DNA of 64,000 bases from Tubiluchus corallicola (lineage: Eukaryota; Priapulida; Priapulimorpha; Priapulimorphida; Tubiluchidae), in the NCBI GenBank assembly GCA_030141605.1, contig JAQGDQ010000094.1, positions 496,001-560,000 of the forward strand. Reading direction: 5' to 3'. The position numbers and the translations under genes were made by a program. Shown here piece by piece: positions 50,701-57,829 of this stretch; position 1 is the stretch's first letter; each line of letters opens with the position of its first letter. A model generated the notes under the pieces. The model searched no databases and was not told the DNA's origin. It was given only the letters and a program-made list of their open reading frames with translations.

Positions 50701-53700
50701 ACATGTTGGCACTACAAGGTCCAGATCTGACTAATAAATTGCTTGGTGTCCTGCTATGCTTTAGAAAGTATCCAGTAGTAATCATGGCTGATGTTCGTGA
50801 GATGTTTCACCAGGTGTACGTAGCACCGAAGAATAGGGACATGTTGAGATTTCTCTGGTGGAATGATGGAAACCTAGATGCGCCACCCTCCATATTTCGA
50901 ATGACAGTCCACCTTTTTGGCGGTGTGTGGTCGCCCAGCGTAGCTTCATTTGCTCTCCAACAGACAGCTAGAGATAACGTCAACTGTTTTGATGAGCATG
51001 CATTAAATACGGTGGTACATAGCTTCTATGTCGACGACCCCTTTAAATCTGTGGAAACTGCAAAAGAACCAATCGATTTGATGTCAAAATTAATACAGAT
51101 TCTAGACACTGGAGGTTTCCACTTGACCAAATGGATGAGTAACGACAGAGACGTATTAGCATGTGTGCCAATTGAAGAACGAGGAAAGAACATTAAGAAT
51201 CTTGATCTAACCCAGGACGATCTACCAAATGAACGAGCCTTAGGGGTTAAATGGGATGTCAAAAGCGATATACTTGGCATTCAGGTTAAGCTGCGAGAAA
51301 AGCCAAGCACCAAGCGGGGACTACTTAGGTCATTAGCAAGCACCTATGATCCCCTAGGCATGGTCTCGCCTTTCATTTTACAAGCGAAAAGACTGTTTCA
51401 GAACGAATGCCGGATCCAGGAAAAATCATGGGATGATAGACTGGAAGAAGAGACTGAGAAAAGTTGGGATAAATGGAAATCTGATTGTCCTGCACTAGAA
51501 TACTTTACGCTAGACAGATGCCTGAAGCCAAGAGATTTTGGAAGAATTGCTGACTTGCAGCTGCATCACTTCAGCGATGCATCCCAGTATGCTTACGGCA
51601 CTGTAACTTATGCACGGATGGAAAATGCTGATGGAGTTGTACACACAGCATTTGTAATGGCAAAGTCTAGGCTAGCACCTATGAAAAGCCTAACCATACC
51701 ACGCCTTGAGTTGTGCACAGCAGTATTAGCCTCAACTGTCGACAAACAACTGAGAAGAGAATTGTCCATACCCATCAGCGAGTTCGTGTTTTGGTGTGAC
51801 AGCACTATAGTGCTTCAATACATACGCAACACCACAAGACGTTTCCATACTTTCGTGCAAAATAGAGTGACTACCATACTAGAAACTTCGTCGCCAGTTC
51901 AGTGGCATTATATCAGTACCGCAGATAATCCAGCTGATGACGTATCCCGAGGAATGGACGCCAATGCCTTAGTAAAATCTCAGCGTTGGAAATATGGTCC
52001 TAGTTTTCTGCGAAAAGCCCAACATGAATGGCCGCAGCATGATCCGAGCAAAGAAAATGATGAACTTAACGACGATAAAGAAGTCAAGCAGACGACATGT
52101 TCCACTACTGTAAAACACATACAGGATAGAAACGACACAATTAGCAAGCACATTGAACATTTTTCGTCATTTTACAACCTCAAGAAAGCAGCAGCTTGGA
52201 TTCTTCGTCTGAAGGACATTTTGCAAAAGAAGATCAGAGGAGAAAAACCTGAAGTACCTCCAAAGTTAACAGTGCAAGAGCTGACAAGAGCTCAAGATGC
52301 ATTAGTAAAATTCGTTCGGACTCAGAACTTTGGCATGGAATATAAGGCGCTTACACAAAAATCTGCTAAATTGATGCGCATCCCTAAATCAAGCAGGCTA
52401 CGAAAACTTGATCCGTTCATTTGCGAGAAGGGTTTGCTACGTGTTGGTGGACGACTGAAGGCGCCAGGCACCCTATGATATTACCGAGAAAGCATAAGCT
52501 GTCAGAGCTAATCATTCGTCATTACCACGAAACGAACGGCCACATTGGCAGGGAACATGTCATAGCTTTAGTAAGAAATGAATTTCGGATAATTCATGCA
52601 AGAGCCTTGGCACGCAAAGTCCTGTACGAATGCCGACATTGCAGGCTTCGCAAGCCATCTTTCCTTGATCAAAAGATGGCAGATTTGCCTATTGACAGAC
52701 TACAGCCATCAGACGCTTTTACCACTATTGGCATTGATTGTTTTGGCCCGATACAGACCAAGAGAGGTCGCTCACACATTAAACGCTATGGAGTCATCTT
52801 TACATGCCTAGCTACACGCAGTATTCACTTGGAAGTCCTATTTGACATGTCCACTGATTCGGTTATAAAGGCGATTAACAGATTTTGCTGCCGCCGAAGG
52901 AAGCCAGACAAAATCAGGTCAGATTGTGGGACTAATTTTGTAGGAGCAAGCAGAGAGCTGAGAAAGTCTATAGCCGAGTGGAACAATGACGTCATACATT
53001 CAGAGCTTCTTCAGCGGCAAATAGAATGGCAATTCAACCCACCAAGAGCCCCACACATGGAAGGTGTTTGGGAGTCTCTCATTAAGAGTGTGAAGAAGAT
53101 TCTCTTTCCAACGAACAAACCTTGGATGATGAAGGCTTGGCAACCCTGTTTTGTATAGTTGAAAATATAGTTAATAGCAGACCGCTAACTACAGTTTCTG
53201 ACGATGTTGACGACTTCAATCCGTTGACTCCGAATCACTTTCTTCAGATCAGCGCAGTTCCAAACCTGCCTTTGGGAAAGTTTTGTCAGGCAGATCTCTT
53301 TCGACGAAAGTGGAGACAAATACAGTATCTCTCGGATATCTTTTGGCGCAGATGGTTGACTGAATATTTGCCCACTCTACAGACTCGAAGCAAATGGAAC
53401 AAGGAGCAGAAGAATGTTGAAATAGGAGACATCGTATTAGTTCTGGATGAGACACCAAGGAATCACTGGATGCTAGGACGGATCATTGAAGCACGGAAAA
53501 GCAGTGATGGACTAGTGAGAAGTGTGATGTTGAAGACTAGAGATGGGACTCTAAAACGACCAATTCATAAAATAAGTTTAATCGAATGTAACAATTAGTT
53601 GATTTTGTTAAGCATTCATAAACTGTATGTTTAAGTTAAACTTTGAAGTAGATGTATGTCAATTTAGTCAGTCATGATATGTTATTACACTGTTGGTTTC

Positions 53701-56700
53701 CTTTAATTTTGTAAATGCTGCAGGAGAGCATTTAAGGAGGCAGTGTTTTGGATATAAGCACGTGGTGCCTCCTGGTGTTTGTTTTTCCTAGTTTAGACAG
53801 GTGAGCTAGGTCAGGAAATAGGCCATTGGCCTCATTTCACAGTTAGCATATGAAATAAGTGAGTCACCGGTATGCGGCAAAGATGTAAGTTTCATTTCTT
53901 CACATTTCGTCATGTCATATTATTATTAATTATCATTATACCAGTTACTTAATGTTTTGACGTTGGTTTAGCAGAAAGAATTTTTAATTTTTCTTCAGAT
54001 AAAACGAAGTCGAACGCATGTCGTGTACACTAGGTAATAGGAATGCTTCAGAAAAAAGAACCAAACTGTAAACACTGAAAAGTTAAAAAGAGCTTCAGAT
54101 GAATTTTTTCAATGTGCGCCATTTTACAGTGTCTGTGTGGGCCAGTAAGTGGCGTACTCTACCGGCGTTGTTTTGTAACTTTTGATTTTCTTTCGAAACG
54201 CGGCACAAATAGCAAAGAAGGGTTGCAGTTTATACAATGAAAATTGGAACATACGATACTTTGAGGCTTCATACTGTACAAAAAATATGACTGTATGAAG
54301 AAGAAAGCCAATGTTCTAGCACATTAAGTGCTTGTTAAGAACAATAATTTTCTTGCTTGTAGTCCTTCGTTGTTTTGAATACATGACTTTTTGTATCATG
54401 CAACTTTGAAGGTTTTTGACTTTCCAGCAGATTTCACTTTAAAGATGTTTTCACGTGTCAGCTCCAAGATGCGTAAAGATTAGGAAACTTGAAACTTTGA
54501 AGCCCTGTACATTTCCTTGAGTACTGTTTCTTTCAGTTGCTCAGCACATATATACACTCACATACTGACTGACCTTACTGACTAACCAGCTAACTAGCTA
54601 TGATTTACTTAGTGTCGGTTAGTTATTTAATTAGTTAGTGTTGGTCTAGCTAAGCTAATCAGAGAGTCAATCAATTAGTTTTGGCAATTTTGTGGTATGG
54701 CAGGTTTGGTGGTATGGCAGGTTTGGCGATATGGCACATTTAGCACTATGGCGGTATAGCAGGTTTGGCAATGTGGCATTTGGCGGGTGGTGTTGGTATG
54801 GGAAGGAGGTAGAGTGTCGACAATGGGACTGATATAGGAAGGTAGAAGGGTGTTAGGGTGTGAGGAAAACCACCTAAACTGCAAGTGCGCCACAATGGCC
54901 CGAAATAAAGACCACCGAGCATTCCCTTTGGAATGCCGCTATGAACATTAATCCACTCATAGATAATACATTTAAAACTCCTGACAAAGACAATTTGTTA
55001 CCTAGAGTCTTAATTGATACAAAGGATCACATTTCAGCCCCTTTAGCACATGTTATAAACTTATCCCTCGAAAATGGATGTATTCCTAATAAGCTAAAGG
55101 AGTCGGTAATTGTTCCTTTGTTTAAAGCTAAGAACCCTATGGACTTGAGGAATTATAGACCCATCTCCCTCCTACCATTTTTTCTAAAATTTTTGAAAAC
55201 TTTTTGAGTTCAGTTGTCAGATTACCTAAACAAAAAAAAATATTATTAATACAGAACAGTTTGGGTTCAGGAAAGGTTGTTCAACTGAAATAGCTTTAGT
55301 TAAAATTGTAGAAAACAAAATAATTAAATACAGAAGGTAAAAAAGGTCACTTGGTATTTTTTGCTACCTGTCAAAAGCTTTTGACTCGGTCGATCATGAT
55401 ATACTACTATCAAAACTATTTTACTATGGAATCAGGGACAAGGCTCATCAGCGGTTAGAAAATTACCTTAAAGAGCATACACAAGTAGTTAAATATAATG
55501 GTTGTTTCTCTTCAGAAAAAATATAACTCATGGTGTGCCGCAAGGGTCAATTTTGAGACCACTTTTGTTCTAAATATATATAAATGATTTATTACATTTC
55601 CTAATTAGTTCTGTGGAAGTTGTAACTGTATATTTTTAGGTGCTGCCATCTATTAACTAATCACTTTACATTTTACCAGCTAAACTCACCCATAATATAA
55701 TTGTTCGGTCCAGTGAATATGCATACTCACTGGATCTCTCCCTATTTTACTGTAATGGTATTTGTGAAGCCAAGTTTGCATAATTACCTATACCTATATA
55801 TACTGACTGGATTCTACTTCTAGTCACTCTCTGTCTCACTCTCAATGCAGTGCAGAAGTCATGCTAGTCGTGCTACACAACTGTCTAACTCACACTCTGT
55901 GCAGTGCAGCAGTCGTGATCCTCATTTTACTTACTGTCTAACTCTCAGTGATCAGTGCAGGACATTCTTGTCCTCAGTGTGCAGTGTAGCAGTCATTCTA
56001 CATATGTGTATGTAGTCTAATAAATGTTTCAGTTTTGTGCAGATATGTGGTATAGTGTTTTATTCTTTTTCTACAAAGTGTTCAACTACAACTTCATACA
56101 AGACTTTCACAAGTTCCAAAATGATTCAATATGCTGACGACACTAGCCTCCTTTTTAATATTAATCAGTTCAATGCGCAAAACACAGACAAGATAAATGA
56201 TGAACTCGAACAAATTCCTATGTGATTCAAAATTAATAAGCTTTCCCCAAATCCGTCAAAAACTAAATACATTGTTTTTAGGTCGCGTTATAAAAATATT
56301 CTAAGTAATATTGACATCAACATAGCTCAGGTGCCCATAACATGAGTAAATGAAATGAAATTTTTAGGTGTAATCATTAATGAATTTTTAGATTGGCAAG
56401 CACACATTAATAAGCTATGAGTTAAAATGTCTAAAAACATAGGAATTATTTAACATATAAAACAATATACTTCCAAAAAAACATATGATTTCACTATACA
56501 GTAGTCTTGTTTTGCCATATCTGACCTACTGTGCAATCCTGTGGGGTACAACGTATGCCAGTGTGTTAAACAGTATGACAACGCAAATGCAACCGTCAGA
56601 TGTATAACTTACGGAAAAGATTCCAGATAGGCAACAATTATTTCAATGAAAACAGAATTTTATTATTTGATAATTTAGACAAATGATTAAAAATAGCCCT

Positions 56701-57475
56701 TCCGTTAAAAAATTTGAAGAAACATTTAAACTACAAAACTTCAACTTGTATAGTACTTCATAGTTTTTTCCCTTCCTCTTAACCCAGTAAAGTTCATCCT
56801 CTGCAATATAATCATTATTTGTTATTTCAGTTCTAGGTTAATATACCATTGGCAGTCACAGCATGATGCTAGCCATGGCGTATTCGTATAACGTACGCAA
56901 TTATTATTAATTATCATTTACTGAATTCATTATTACATATGATTGCACGTCGGCACTATCATAATAACTATAATTCTCACATCTTTTTCTGTTCTTTTCT
57001 CGTTTTAACCATAACATTTTTTACTTATTCCTGTTCTACATGCTTTTGTATATAAATTCTCCTCCTTATTTCTATTTCACATTCAGCCATTCTTACATTT
57101 ACAAGCTATTAGTATTAATAAGCTTCTTGCTGCAGTGGTGTTATCATGAATTGATACTAATATTTATAACTATATCCGTTAATTTCAACTAAATCACACA
57201 ATGATGTACATTATATGTACGTAAAATGTATGTTACTAGTATGGTAATTACTATTTATGTGAAATAAATAAGTAAAATTGAAAAAATAAATAAAATTGAA
57301 ACTCTACGTTACCTCCTGCAAGAAAAGAACTAAACCAAGAAGATTAAATCTCAAAAAGCTAAATAAATAACAGTAAACATCAAGCAAAAAAATAAACTCA
57401 ATAGAAAGACGCGAGTTCATTAAAAAATGTATTAAAGAAATGTATCTATTGTTCACTGACCTGCATTGACGCCAT
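38721..57475 (-). CDS. UBE2W: UBE2W ubiquitin-conjugating enzyme E2, complete, 6 coding exons
   Basis: Minus-strand coding exons are 57475-57461 (MASMQ), 41582-41500, 41121-41019, 39762-39607, 39126-39051 and 38734-38721. They join in phase to 148 residues plus stop (human UBE2W has 151). The E2 fold is complete, with catalytic Cys88 in GHICLSIL and the HPHVYSNG form of the HPN region. A conserved WWYHDD end is followed by Lys-Val. The family monoubiquitinates protein N-termini through a flexible C-terminal segment, works with E3s such as CHIP/STUB1, and acts in the nucleus and cytosol. The first exon codes only five residues, identical to human, and ends CAG before GTCAGT. Intron 1 is 15,878 bp and full of transposons. 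The short last exon is the least certain, being called from AG placement, phase and the DD match. Confidence 0.93.
41583..43164. other. UBE2W intron 1, distal part
   Basis: AT-rich intron sequence downstream of the transposon cluster. Small open frames (82 residues at 42318, 70 at 42849) have no recognisable features. Confidence 0.5.
43165..43655 (-). mobile_element. LINE reverse transcriptase C-terminal fragment
   Basis: On the minus strand, 43650 down to about 43400 reads with few interruptions as the post-palm region of a CR1/Jockey-like LINE reverse transcriptase. It contains a [14 protein letters not shown] stretch and a [17 protein letters not shown] stretch, corresponding to the usual LYKSLVRPHLEYA motif. 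The downstream part is decayed and stop-rich. It ends abruptly at the LTR start of the neighbouring BEL relic, which may have inserted here. Confidence 0.6.
45216..45509 (+). pseudogene. BEL/Pao reverse transcriptase relic
   Basis: An open stretch of 97 codons that aligns by eye with residues around [10 protein letters not shown] and [10 protein letters not shown] of the intact pol at 50650-50815. The first catalytic aspartate region is changed ([10 protein letters not shown]) and the YVDD region is gone. It is the longest open remnant of the decayed element. Confidence 0.65.
45791..45815. repeat. (CAA)n microsatellite
   Basis: Six CAA units followed by an A-run, inside the decayed BEL/Pao relic. 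Confidence 0.8.
46160..46520 (-). pseudogene. Antisense BEL/Pao gag zinc-knuckle fragment
   Basis: On the minus strand, about 46450 down to 46320 encodes [13 protein letters not shown] followed by [18 protein letters not shown]. This matches the double cysteine region at the gag/pol border of BEL/Pao elements (compare the intact element at 49420-49580). A further Cys/His-rich piece follows to about 46250. It is opposite in orientation to the two other BEL copies, so it is a third independent insertion fragment. A 77-residue plus-strand frame at 46336-46569 is its shadow. Confidence 0.6.
47024..47028 (+). repeat. 5-bp target-site duplication (left)
   Basis: CTAGG directly before the TG of the 5' LTR, identical to 54030-54034. 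Five-base duplications fit BEL/Pao integration. Confidence 0.9.
47029..47314 (+). repeat. 5' LTR
   Basis: 286 bp, starts TGTTTTGGATATAAG and ends GTACA. It differs from the 3' LTR at three sites (G/T in the GAAAGAAG/GAAATAAG context, C/A in CAGCTAAA/CAGATAAA, C/T in TCGCGT/TCGTGT). Confidence 0.95.
47397..48218 (+). CDS. Gag-like SAP domain fused in frame to the first half of a GT8 (glycogenin) domain
   Basis: 273 codons from an ATG 82 bp after the LTR. Residues about 14-48 form a SAP domain (putative DNA/chromatin-binding helix-extended loop-helix, with [19 protein letters not shown]). Residues 50-165 are Ser/Lys/Gln-rich with a likely coiled coil (about 95-125). From residue 172 (47910) to about 266 the sequence is the N-terminal half of glycogenin: [18 protein letters not shown], then [21 protein letters not shown]. 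The frame then breaks near 48195, just before the DxD motif. No intron interrupts the GT8 part. The fusion is open through 171 codons before GT8, so both parts were translated together at some time. The SAP part may be native gag or may also be acquired. Confidence 0.85.
   Translation: MASGQGRDLLRLNEEQLQQKTVQELRKLLRDKGLQVAGSKAELVQRVLDSEITAEVTTPTSKSESVKTARDQSGEVGVMQTDNTTSSSVKTSATNLSRFDLHALKIKEQKLKLQAMEIKHLSLQKASQGSASSDVASPVAKEISSAEKVNEWIEKSHKDVTEVSSPEGLIKPEAYVTMATNDKYAIGALVLASSLCNVGITLSLAILITTGISKPIMTQISATFDHVELVEAIDSSHVKSLQLLGRPELKVTFTKLHCWRLTQFSKFDFWILM
48203..48790 (+). CDS. Second half of the captured glycogenin-like GT8 domain
   Basis: This continues GT8 in the neighbouring frame after the break near 48195. 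Visible features by codon from 48203 are the DSD metal/UDP-binding motif (2-4), [15 protein letters not shown] (25-39), DGGEQG (61-66), HFMGPSKPW (102-110) and a LNIWWSLY stretch (135-142). All are glycogenin hallmarks. Between Asn88 and Ala90 (48464-48472) about ten residues present in glycogenins are missing. In animal glycogenin that loop holds the autoglucosylated tyrosine (Tyr195). The GT8 similarity fades by about codon 165. The last 30 codons run into the gag region in a shifted frame. Glycogenin normally primes glycogen by adding glucose from UDP-glucose to itself; without the tyrosine loop, self-priming there is not possible. Confidence 0.85.
   Translation: MDSDVIVLQNIDDLFSWNELSAVADIGWPDCFNSGLFVFEPNLSTYSELRSFAQSDSSTFDGGEQGLLNQYFKAWNTAFDKRLPYRYNVAVKQFRESVKVAHFMGPSKPWDSIRSIYHKQVAPATGKTDFESEMLNIWWSLYIHEVEPNWPHELELINKANVQQHIPTRTKLSPDAPEFATRLHDRSSVHRKLYT
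48684..49022 (+). CDS. Gag core (DUF1759-like), first part
   Basis: From about 48745 the frame encodes the typical BEL/Pao gag core, with [21 protein letters not shown], split here for length as [10 protein letters not shown] and [12 protein letters not shown] predicted second conserved block around LIERFGSPF follows. The segment upstream of the core is shorter than in typical DUF1759 domains, perhaps because the GT8 insertion replaced part of it. The frame breaks in the A-run near 48988. Confidence 0.75.
   Translation: MFSSTFLPEQNSVLMHLNLPLAYMTGAVFIENYTHDDGARYTRLLQFCTGEAKRVVESCSYMDPQIAYSHAKQMLIERFGSPFIVTQAWLAKINEFAVIKIMKRKNSGNFLT
49019..49462 (+). CDS. Gag core, second part
   Basis: Continues gag after the break near 48988: [33 protein letters not shown], then [19 protein letters not shown] basic Ser/Lys/Arg-rich linker follows. 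The true frame leaves at about 49425, inside the first cysteine cluster, so the last 12 codons here are out of frame. Confidence 0.75.
   Translation: MMIGCVETLKAMDNLAEINTQTSLLQVIKKLPFRLQDKWRDVVTKLNKHDGRNPTIYDVVGFVKEATEKINHPVFGDLATGGQMNITKRKNKLATRNFACTTFRTRSSSREEKSSQTGGTPKDRKLSSRDVRKCVLQLSRACFSKKL
49407..52478 (+). CDS. BEL/Pao Pol: knuckles, aspartic protease, reverse transcriptase, RNase H
   Basis: 1,023 open codons. Cys/His knuckles are at about residues 4-70 ([15 protein letters not shown] lacks the usual His, having Asn). The aspartic protease (DUF1758 type) has active site LLDPGST at about 126-132. The reverse transcriptase runs from about 340 to 600, with the first Asp in [14 protein letters not shown] and the catalytic FYVDD near 535. 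RNase H has FSDAS, PRLEL, WCDS and NPADD (about 705-850). The C-terminal part enters the integrase zinc-binding lead (RVGGRL) and breaks at about 52465 with a small deletion. There are no internal stop codons. Polymerase and RNase H catalytic residues appear intact. Confidence 0.9.
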   Translation: MSENVFCNSAEHVSLKNCEQFKDKSEEERLQFARKSRLCFNCLQKGNQRAGSCYKPGCTRQGCRRKHSALLHDALEKWAPSNGERSTNVEATSCAVTTTKLSTRAVLPITPVKVQVQGGRPIQTMALLDPGSTNTFCSKAIYDELGAVGKKQVVSLTTIEKKHSKIHTSVTKMYVSKLDGSNKMKLPFVFVRPSLMLDVTDYLVDEQDISNWPHLKDVPLTLADSRELQLGLIIGQDVSDALMPLETRCGPRGVPYATRTRLGWTLNGLIGGGNEDTKKLSNNLLQAEQVTSQRQVEKFWKMDAVDDSIQYSHDDKLALSIWEKSITKRNGHYELEIPFKSNDDNIPDSFQMASKRLASLRCRLSKNKLLHEKYSQAMADLLQKGYAEEVVEHDTNVATWYLSHFPVFNENKPEKTRIVFDCSATEDAVSLNMLALQGPDLTNKLLGVLLCFRKYPVVIMADVREMFHQVYVAPKNRDMLRFLWWNDGNLDAPPSIFRMTVHLFGGVWSPSVASFALQQTARDNVNCFDEHALNTVVHSFYVDDPFKSVETAKEPIDLMSKLIQILDTGGFHLTKWMSNDRDVLACVPIEERGKNIKNLDLTQDDLPNERALGVKWDVKSDILGIQVKLREKPSTKRGLLRSLASTYDPLGMVSPFILQAKRLFQNECRIQEKSWDDRLEEETEKSWDKWKSDCPALEYFTLDRCLKPRDFGRIADLQLHHFSDASQYAYGTVTYARMENADGVVHTAFVMAKSRLAPMKSLTIPRLELCTAVLASTVDKQLRRELSIPISEFVFWCDSTIVLQYIRNTTRRFHTFVQNRVTTILETSSPVQWHYISTADNPADDVSRGMDANALVKSQRWKYGPSFLRKAQHEWPQHDPSKENDELNDDKEVKQTTCSTTVKHIQDRNDTISKHIEHFSSFYNLKKAAAWILRLKDILQKKIRGEKPEVPPKLTVQELTRAQDALVKFVRTQNFGMEYKALTQKSAKLMRIPKSSRLRKLDPFICEKGLLRVGGRLKAPGTL
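52421..53158 (+). CDS. BEL/Pao integrase: zinc-binding and catalytic core
   Basis: Real homology starts about 52470. The zinc-binding HHCC region has [10 protein letters not shown] and then CRHCRLRK. The catalytic DDE core has Asp in TIGIDCFGP, Asp in [11 protein letters not shown] and Glu in [14 protein letters not shown]. The core is complete. The frame breaks near 53120, so the last dozen codons are out of frame. Confidence 0.85.
   Translation: MREGFATCWWTTEGARHPMILPRKHKLSELIIRHYHETNGHIGREHVIALVRNEFRIIHARALARKVLYECRHCRLRKPSFLDQKMADLPIDRLQPSDAFTTIGIDCFGPIQTKRGRSHIKRYGVIFTCLATRSIHLEVLFDMSTDSVIKAINRFCCRRRKPDKIRSDCGTNFVGASRELRKSIAEWNNDVIHSELLQRQIEWQFNPPRAPHMEGVWESLIKSVKKILFPTNKPWMMKAWQPCFV
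53122..53598 (+). CDS. BEL/Pao integrase C-terminal domain (DUF5641-like)
   Basis: Continues the integrase in the third frame: [58 protein letters not shown] and a WMLGRIIE block. It ends with TAG at 53596-53598. The order and motifs are those of BEL/Pao integrase tails. The 3' untranslated part runs 145 bp to the LTR. Confidence 0.85.
   Translation: MDDEGLATLFCIVENIVNSRPLTTVSDDVDDFNPLTPNHFLQISAVPNLPLGKFCQADLFRRKWRQIQYLSDIFWRRWLTEYLPTLQTRSKWNKEQKNVEIGDIVLVLDETPRNHWMLGRIIEARKSSDGLVRSVMLKTRDGTLKRPIHKISLIECNN
53734..53743 (+). promoter_or_regulatory. Polypurine tract
   Basis: AAGGAGGCAG directly precedes the 3' LTR, where plus-strand priming is expected. It is interrupted by one C. Confidence 0.65.
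53744..54029 (+). repeat. 3' LTR
   Basis: 286 bp, the same length as the 5' LTR, with three mismatches (about 99% identity). Confidence 0.95.
54030..54034 (+). repeat. 5-bp target-site duplication (right)
   Basis: CTAGG directly after the CA of the 3' LTR, matching 47024-47028. Confidence 0.9.
54035..54682. other. UBE2W intron 1 between transposons
   Basis: Ordinary intron sequence continuing from 47023 across the BEL insertion. At 54560-54680 short words (GACTGAC, TTAGTTAGTG, CTAGCTA) recur irregularly. No gene was seen. Confidence 0.5.
54683..54795. repeat. 17-bp degenerate minisatellite
   Basis: Units near GGTGGTATGGCAGGTTT repeat about six times. The first two copies are identical and later ones are degenerate, with one unit partly duplicated. 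The minus-strand 72-residue frame over it is an artefact of the repeat. Confidence 0.75.
54940..57300 (+). mobile_element. Decayed LINE (CR1/Jockey-like), split by a solo LTR
   Basis: The reverse transcriptase is recognisable in pieces. 54941-55205 has [21 protein letters not shown] and [12 protein letters not shown]; 55380-55610 has [26 protein letters not shown] and [10 protein letters not shown]. After the LTR insertion come YADDT (56130-56144), then [25 protein letters not shown] and a [13 protein letters not shown]-like stretch at about 56520. Stops and frame changes are frequent. The 3' UTR ends in an AATAAA/AAATTGAA-rich tail at 57258-57300. The endonuclease part is missing, so the copy is 5'-truncated. 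It lies just inside intron 1, 160 bp from UBE2W exon 1. Confidence 0.8.
55607..56116 (+). repeat. Solo LTR (500 bp) with 5-bp target-site duplication
   Basis: 55612-56111 starts TGTGGAAGTTG and ends TTTCACA, with AGTTC on both sides (55607-55611 and 56112-56116). Removing it with one AGTTC rejoins the LINE reverse transcriptase without a frame change between IYINDL and YADD. It has an AATAAA signal at about 56020 and two CAGTGCAG-type internal repeats. The type of LTR element is not identified, but 5-bp duplications fit Ty3/gypsy or BEL. Confidence 0.85.
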
Positions 57476-57829
57476 ACTTTTTTGCTGTCAGCAGTGTGAA
57501 TTTCGTCAACGCACCGCGTCGACAATCGTAACTCACAATTCCTTTATTCATTTAAAAACATAGAGGTATATACAATTATTTATGGCCGTTATAAACGAAA
57601 TATTGATTTCCAAGAAAACTGTTACTCCGGGAATTATTTATTAATGAAGTTTTTAAATTTAGCTTAAAAACAAGATAGTGCTTTTTTGTTACGTGCATTG
57701 GTCATAATCGTGAAGAAGTCAAAGTCTCGAAAAATTGATGTGAAAAAAACTTTTTGAGACTTAGTGGGCACTTTGACTTCTTTGCGATTATGTTTTCAAA
57801 TTTATTAACAATGCAAAATATATAATTAT
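57476..57829 (-). promoter_or_regulatory. UBE2W 5' UTR and presumed promoter region
   Basis: Minus-strand sequence upstream of the UBE2W ATG. A CpG-containing patch (GACGCGGTGCGTTGACG) lies about 30-50 bp upstream, on a generally CpG-poor background. No TATA box at a convincing distance. The transcription start is unknown. Confidence 0.4.

Larger units (their letters stand above)
47029..54029 (+). mobile_element. Young BEL/Pao LTR retrotransposon carrying a glycogenin-like domain
   Basis: A 7,001-bp element with two 286-bp LTRs (TG...CA) that differ at three positions, flanked by CTAGG duplications. The internal order is SAP domain, glycogenin-like GT8 domain, gag core, Cys/His knuckles, aspartic protease, reverse transcriptase, RNase H, integrase. 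The protease-RT-RH-IN order and the DUF1758/DUF1759/DUF5641-type segments are those of BEL/Pao. The reading frame is broken near 48195, 48750, 48988, 49425, 52465 and 53120. It sits in intron 1 of UBE2W, antisense to the host gene. A polypurine tract precedes the 3' LTR. I see no TGG-starting primer-binding site directly after the 5' LTR. Confidence 0.95.
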
